Shown here: one piece after another, positions 6,265 to 8,611 of the stretch | Position numbering within the stretch: the stretch's first letter is position 1 | Layout: every line of letters starts with the position of its first letter | Assembly: GCA_009781815.1 (NCBI GenBank) | Contig: WQVB01000039.1 | Location: forward strand, 1-8,611 | Reading direction: 5' to 3' | Source: Defluviitaleaceae bacterium | GTDB lineage: Bacteria > Bacillota > Clostridia > Lachnospirales > WRAX01 | Length of the DNA stretch: 8,611 bases | Position numbers and translations under genes: made by a program | Notes under the pieces: generated by a model | Databases searched by the model: none | The model's input: only the letters and a program-made list of their open reading frames with translations | Told to the model about the DNA's origin: nothing

Positions 6265-7067
6265 TTCCACTCAAGCTCCTTTGAGTTAAAGACGGGCCCC
6301 GTCATACACACTCTTTTATAGTCCCACCCATCATCATCGGTTTTGGATTTTACCTTTACAACGCAAGCCAAGCAGGCCCCTACGCTACAGGCCATATACT
6401 CCTCAACAGACACATAACAAGGTATATCTCTTTCCTGAGCATATTGGGATAAAAATTTAAGCATTATCGAAGGGCCGCAGCTGTATATAACATCAAAATT
6501 AGGGTCAGGGGGGAAGGTGTCGATAACATTTCCCTTTATGCCCATTGTGCCGTCATCCGTAGCTACAACAACCTCATTGGCATACCTCATCAAATCATTC
6601 TCCAAAATAACTTGAAACTTGCTGCGAAAGCCCAAATAGACGGATATATAGGCATGAGGTATTTGATTGCGTATTTTTTTTGCAAGCTGCAACATAGGCG
6701 GCGTGCCTATGCCCCCGCCCACTAGAGCAAAGTTTGTGTGCTTGCTATCTACCTTGAAAGCGGTGCCTACAGGCCCTAAAACCCTTAAGCTATCTCCTGG
6801 TTTTAGCTTGGCAAGCTCCGCCGTGCCGTGGCCTGCCACTCGATAAATAACACGAAATGTACCTTGCACTATGTCAACCTCACAAATAGATATAGGCCTA
6901 GGCAAAAGCATAGAAGGGTTGCCTGTGTATATAGCTAAAAACTGCCCAGCCCTTGCTTTTTGCACCTCTTTTGGTGCTTTAAAGGTCATATCATACACTT
7001 CTCCAACTAAAAGCTTGTTTTCTAAAACCTCTCCATAGAAGATTTCTTTTGTGATTCTCTCGTCCAT
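6261..7067 (-). CDS. pyrK: Dihydroorotate dehydrogenase electron transfer subunit
   Basis: This is the FAD and [2Fe-2S] subunit that passes electrons from PyrD's FMN to NAD+. It has 268 residues. Visible features: the FAD-binding RPISI (57-61), the NAD-domain loop GGGIGTPP (117-124), CGP (197-199), and iron-sulfur cysteines C227, C232, C235 and C254 in the order ACSVGACLAC ... VCMTGPVF, as in the family. Start: ATG 7067 has AGGAG 7 nt upstream. A TTG 18 nt further upstream in frame would place that RBS inside the coding region, so I reject it. The gene overlaps pyrD by 4 nt and they are surely co-transcribed. Its first 29 bases are duplicated 115 bp upstream, next to the promoter at 7211-7239, so the leader has been rebuilt. 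No PyrR-type attenuator is recognisable. Confidence 0.93.
   Translation of the reverse strand: MDERITKEIFYGEVLENKLLVGEVYDMTFKAPKEVQKARAGQFLAIYTGNPSMLLPRPISICEVDIVQGTFRVIYRVAGHGTAELAKLKPGDSLRVLGPVGTAFKVDSKHTNFALVGGGIGTPPMLQLAKKIRNQIPHAYISVYLGFRSKFQVILENDLMRYANEVVVATDDGTMGIKGNVIDTFPPDPNFDVIYSCGPSIMLKFLSQYAQERDIPCYVSVEEYMACSVGACLACVVKVKSKTDDDGWDYKRVCMTGPVFNSKELEWK
7038..7066. repeat. 29-bp direct repeat, gene-proximal copy (pyrK codons 1-10)
   Basis: Identical to 7153-7181. On the minus strand it covers the TG of the pyrK start through the codons for D-E-R-I-T-K-E-I-F. The two copies start 115 bp apart and are separated by 86 bp that carry a composite palindromic repeat. Confidence 0.95.
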
Positions 7068-7095
7068 TTTAACTCTCCTATTCAATCAGCATCAC

Positions 7096-7146
7096 GAGAT
7101 TCCGTGTCAAGCATCCTGAATCAAGTTCAGGACAGGCTCAATGACG
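7096..7146. repeat. Composite REP-like repeat inserted at the pyrK start
   Basis: The half-repeat GAGATTCCGTGTCAAG (7096-7110) is followed by a complete small hairpin TCCTGAA-TCAAG-TTCAGGA (7114-7132) and a different outer end CAGGCTCAATGACG (7133-7146). Its right end no longer pairs with its left, so it looks like one family member inserted into or recombined with another. It sits between the two copies of the pyrK start. Confidence 0.65.
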
Positions 7147-7182
7147 AGAGAGGAAGATTTCTTTTGTGATTCTCTCGTCCAC
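7138..7182 (-). pseudogene. Duplicated pyrK start, now a 14-residue upstream ORF
   Basis: GTG at 7182 begins MDERITKEIF, identical to the PyrK N-terminus, then reads LSRH and stops with TGA at 7140-7138 inside the repeat. A purine-rich AGGGGA lies a few bases before the GTG, and the promoter at 7211-7239 would start transcription about 20 nt upstream. It may be the original pyrK start, displaced by the repeat. It could also be translated as a leader peptide; nothing visible shows that it regulates. Confidence 0.55.
7153..7181. repeat. 29-bp direct repeat, promoter-proximal copy
   Basis: An exact copy of 7038-7066, lying directly downstream of the promoter on the minus strand. It differs from the functional copy in the base before TGG, giving GTG instead of ATG. 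Confidence 0.95.
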
Positions 7183-7210
7183 GCTTCCCCTAAAATTTTG
7201 TACTATCATC

Positions 7211-7239
7211 ATAATACACTAATACAATTTGCTTGTCAA
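7211..7239 (-). promoter_or_regulatory. Strong sigma-A promoter of pyrK-pyrD
   Basis: On the minus strand a perfect TTGACA (7239-7234) is separated by 17 nt from TATTAT (7216-7211, 5 of 6). Transcription should begin near 7204, just upstream of the duplicated pyrK start. The true pyrK ATG is about 137 nt further, giving a leader that contains the composite repeat hairpin. Confidence 0.85.
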
Positions 7240-7255
7240 CTATTTTTTGATGAAG

Positions 7256-7316
7256 GGAATGGATAACTGCATCCATCGTCATCCCACACTCACGTCAATC
7301 CAATTTACATCCCTAC
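7256..7316. repeat. Fragment related to the 209-bp MITE-like element
   Basis: From 7278 the sequence resembles the ends of the 5141-5349 element: CGTCATCCC, then ACGTCA, TC, ATTTAC in the same order and spacing. Before it, GGGAATGGATAA (7256-7267) matches GGAATGGATAA in that element's interior, and ATGGAT-AACTGC-ATCCAT (7259-7276) forms a hairpin. Only one end is present, so it is a decayed or partial copy. Confidence 0.55.
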
Positions 7317-7414
7317 CGTCATCCCGTGCTTGACACGGGATCTAATTGGAGTAGGGCAGGGTTAGTTGGGTGCCTACTATCATGCATAGATCCCGTGTCA
7401 AGCACGGGATGACG
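7317..7414. repeat. REPIN-like element 1 (CCCGTG stem)
   Basis: Two 28-bp arms, 7317-7344 and 7387-7414, are perfect reverse complements. Each arm is itself a hairpin: CGTCAT, CCCGTG, loop CTTGA, CACGGG, ATCTA. The 42-bp spacer begins ATTGGAGTAGGGCA and ends CATGCA. Total length is 98 bp. It lies between the pyrK promoter and the membrane-protein gene and contains no ORF. Confidence 0.85.
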
Positions 7415-7426
7415 AGTAGGTACATT

Positions 7427-7455
7427 GTCATCCTGAACTTGATTCAGGATCTAAT
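7427..7455 (+). repeat. Solo REP-like repeat (CCTGAA stem)
   Basis: GTCAT, CCTGAA, loop CTTGA, TTCAGG, ATCTA. The sequence continues ATTAGAGCAGGG, matching the first spacer bases of the elements at 7317 and 8511. It is therefore the left half of a pair whose right half is absent. It lies about 28 nt past the stop of the membrane-protein gene; there is no T-run after it on the minus strand, so I do not call it a terminator. Confidence 0.8.
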
Positions 7456-7483
7456 TAGAGCAGGGAATGCCTTATTTTTTTGA

Positions 7484-8050
7484 TTAGTCTGATGAGCCAC
7501 CATCACTACTATCGCCGCTATCACTATTATCTACATCTTCATTGTTCAAATCATCATTTGTGCTACCATGCCCCTCTGGCTGGCTGTGCATCATAGGGCT
7601 AGGGCTGTCTAAATAGGGGCTTGTTGGTATATTGTCTGCGGAGTTTATATCCTTCACTTTTTGCCTTTGCTCTATTGAGGCTATAGCCAAAGCAGCAATT
7701 GAAAAACCGAGAATAAACCACACGCCAATACCCACAGTTATTTGACCTTCGCTTATATACAAAGCGTCTATCATCATCCAAAAACCACCAGCGGCAGCTA
7801 AGCCCGCAAGGGTTGCTCTTAGAGGTGTGTCTTTAAAAGCTATACCTACAATAACCATGCCAACAAAAACAATCAAAATACCAAAATAGAAAACAATATC
7901 AAATATATAGACATGCTGGAGAGATAGAATACCTATATTTAAAGCGGTGTAAGATGTAACCACCAAAAACATGGTGCGGTCTAAAATGGGCAATAAAAAA
8001 TAAAAAATCACAAGCCCTATGGATAAAATTGTATAAAGTTGTCTAAACAT
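7484..8050 (-). CDS. Five-helix membrane protein with acidic low-complexity tail, family not recognised
   Basis: A 188-residue protein that I cannot assign to a family. Five hydrophobic segments at about 6-23, 27-44, 48-71, 80-97 and 104-126 make a compact polytopic core with few charges. After IEQRQKVK the last 55 or so residues are polar and increasingly acidic (SDSGDSSDGGSSD at the end), probably disordered. The start is ATG with AGGAG 6 nt upstream (AGGAGATATTTATG), and the stop is TAA. It is a single gene, flanked on both sides by repeat arrays and separated by about 400 bp from pyrK, so no operon context helps. No clear promoter was found upstream. It is accepted as a real gene on its RBS, length and coherent membrane topology. 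Confidence 0.75.
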   Translation of the reverse strand: MFRQLYTILSIGLVIFYFLLPILDRTMFLVVTSYTALNIGILSLQHVYIFDIVFYFGILIVFVGMVIVGIAFKDTPLRATLAGLAAAGGFWMMIDALYISEGQITVGIGVWFILGFSIAALAIASIEQRQKVKDINSADNIPTSPYLDSPSPMMHSQPEGHGSTNDDLNNEDVDNSDSGDSSDGGSSD

Positions 8051-8148
8051 AAATATCTCCTAACTTATTATGAGTGGGTGATTGCATTTCTATGGCCATA
8101 ATATGCTACCGAATTGTCATCCCCCTAATGCCGTCATCCTATTAAGCT

Positions 8149-8242
8149 CGTCATTGCGGACTTGATCCGCAATCTCGATATACTAATTGCTAAAAAGCAA
8201 CAATTGTAAGCCTAGAGATTGCGGGTCAAGCCCGCAATGACG
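8149..8242. repeat. REPIN-like element 2 (TTGCGG stem)
   Basis: Left arm 8149-8176 carries TTGCGGA-CTTGA-TCCGCAA. Right arm 8215-8242 carries TTGCGGG-TCAAG-CCCGCAA in reverse orientation. The arms differ by one compensated base pair (A:T against G:C). The 38-bp spacer holds its own small hairpin TTGCT-AAAA-AGCAA (8187-8200). Total length is 94 bp. Half-copies beginning GTCATCC occur just before it (8116 and 8133). Confidence 0.85.
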
Positions 8243-8295
8243 AAGAGGGGAGAGATCTGAAGCCTGGAATACACTTGAGTGGAGCTATCCTGCAC

Positions 8296-8449
8296 CGTCA
8301 TCCCCAACCCTTGGTTGAGCCCCATTCTTGGGCGAAACTTGATTGGGGATCTCACTAGCATAACGCACAACCTAGTAAGTAATCAGTATAGGGAGATCCC
8401 GCATCCGTAGGTTGAGCCTGGTTTTAGGCGAAACAAGTGCGGGATGACG
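8296..8449. repeat. REPIN-like element 3 with a hairpin inserted in each arm
   Basis: Left arm 8296-8353: CGTCAT, CCCCAA, a 30-nt insert (8308-8337), then loop CTTGA, TTGGGG, ATCTC. Right arm 8393-8449: GAGAT, CCCGCA, an insert of about 29 nt (to 8433), then CAAG, TGCGGG, ATGACG. Both inserts share GGTTGAGCC ... GGCGAAA and form hairpins closed by GCCC/GGGC or GCCT/AGGC. Without the inserts the element would be about 95 bp, like the others. The spacer (8354-8392) is 39 bp. Confidence 0.8.
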
Positions 8450-8517
8450 GTGTGGGGTGATAACTAAAGTCGGCAATAGAATTTTAGTGAAACGCCTATC
8501 ACCCCCCTGCCGTCATC
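8443..8517. repeat. Inverted repeat bridging REPIN-like elements 3 and 4
   Basis: GATGACGG at 8443-8450 and GGGGTGATA at 8454-8462 are mirrored by TATCACCCC (8497-8505) and CCGTCATC (8510-8517). The two elements thus share inverted flanking bases outside the core palindrome. The 34 bp between (8463-8496) show no other feature. Confidence 0.6.
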
Positions 8518-8611
8518 CTGAGCTTGACTCAGGATCTAATCGGAGAAGGGCATAACCCTAAATTAAGGTATGTACTAGCCCACATAGATCCTGAGTCAAG
8601 CTCAGGATGAC
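8511..8611. repeat. REPIN-like element 4 (CCTGAG stem), reaching the window edge
   Basis: Left arm 8511-8538 (CGTCAT, CCTGAG, CTTGA, CTCAGG, ATCTA) is a perfect reverse complement of 8585-8611, whose last G would lie just outside the window. The spacer begins ATCGGAGAAGGGCA and ends CACA before TAGATCC, resembling the spacer ends of element 1. Total length is about 102 bp. Confidence 0.85.

Noticed and set aside
7068..7085. Upstream TTG start for pyrK
   Set aside because: The in-frame TTG at 7085 would place the AGGAG ribosome binding site of the ATG at 7067 inside the coding region.
7427..7455. Hairpin after the membrane-protein gene as its terminator
   Set aside because: No T-run follows on the minus strand and the hairpin is a member of the dispersed repeat family.
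7317..8611. Possible CRISPR array from regularly repeated palindromes
   Set aside because: Repeats alternate in orientation, differ in stem sequence and have partly conserved spacers; no cas genes are present. The pattern is that of paired REP elements.
1..8611. tRNA, rRNA or riboswitch genes
   Set aside because: No cloverleaf, rRNA-like or known riboswitch consensus was recognised by eye in the intergenic stretches; a covariance-model search would be needed to exclude them.

Overview
The window looks like chromosomal DNA of a low-to-mid GC Gram-positive, probably Clostridia-like anaerobe. This is an inference from four things: an adjacent pyrK-pyrD pair of the class 1B dihydroorotate dehydrogenase type, strong AGGAGG-type ribosome binding sites, sigma-A-type promoters (TTGACA-N17-TATTAT), and use of TTG/GTG starts. 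All six substantial genes lie on the minus strand. The intergenic DNA is unusually rich in small palindromic repeats.

Right to left, in the direction of transcription: (1) 8051-8611 holds no gene. It is almost entirely three consecutive REPIN-like elements, each a pair of inverted, self-complementary repeats. (2) 7484-8050 encodes an unrecognised five-helix membrane protein with an acidic Ser/Asp-rich tail. (3) 7068-7483 is a second repeat-rich gap with another REPIN-like element, a solo repeat and a repeat fragment. It also holds a strong promoter and a 29-bp duplicate of the pyrK start, separated from the real start by 86 bp that carry a composite repeat. (4) pyrK and pyrD overlap by 4 bp and together encode the NAD-linked dihydroorotate dehydrogenase of pyrimidine synthesis. 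(5) 5141-5349 is a 209-bp MITE-like element with long terminal inverted repeats, just past pyrD. (6) 451-5048 is a three-cistron export-type ABC operon: a MacB/LolD-like ATPase, a large secreted and membrane-anchored multi-domain CARDB/NEW3-like protein, and a MacB/FtsX-type permease. A bidirectional hairpin terminator at 406-444 closes it.

The permease gene is interrupted by one in-frame TAG at 1444-1446, with homologous permease sequence continuing in the same frame on both sides. The transporter is therefore either inactivated by a nonsense mutation or depends on readthrough. The left edge (1-300) holds a divergent promoter pair. One promoter faces left into a gene whose first codons are just inside the window. 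The other faces right onto a ribosome binding site followed by an ORF remnant that lacks a normal start and runs into a repeat.

The most notable feature is the repeat family. About 95-100 bp twin palindromes keep their CGTCAT end and CTTGA loop while the stems change by paired, compensatory substitutions. One member has a second hairpin inserted at the same place in both of its arms.
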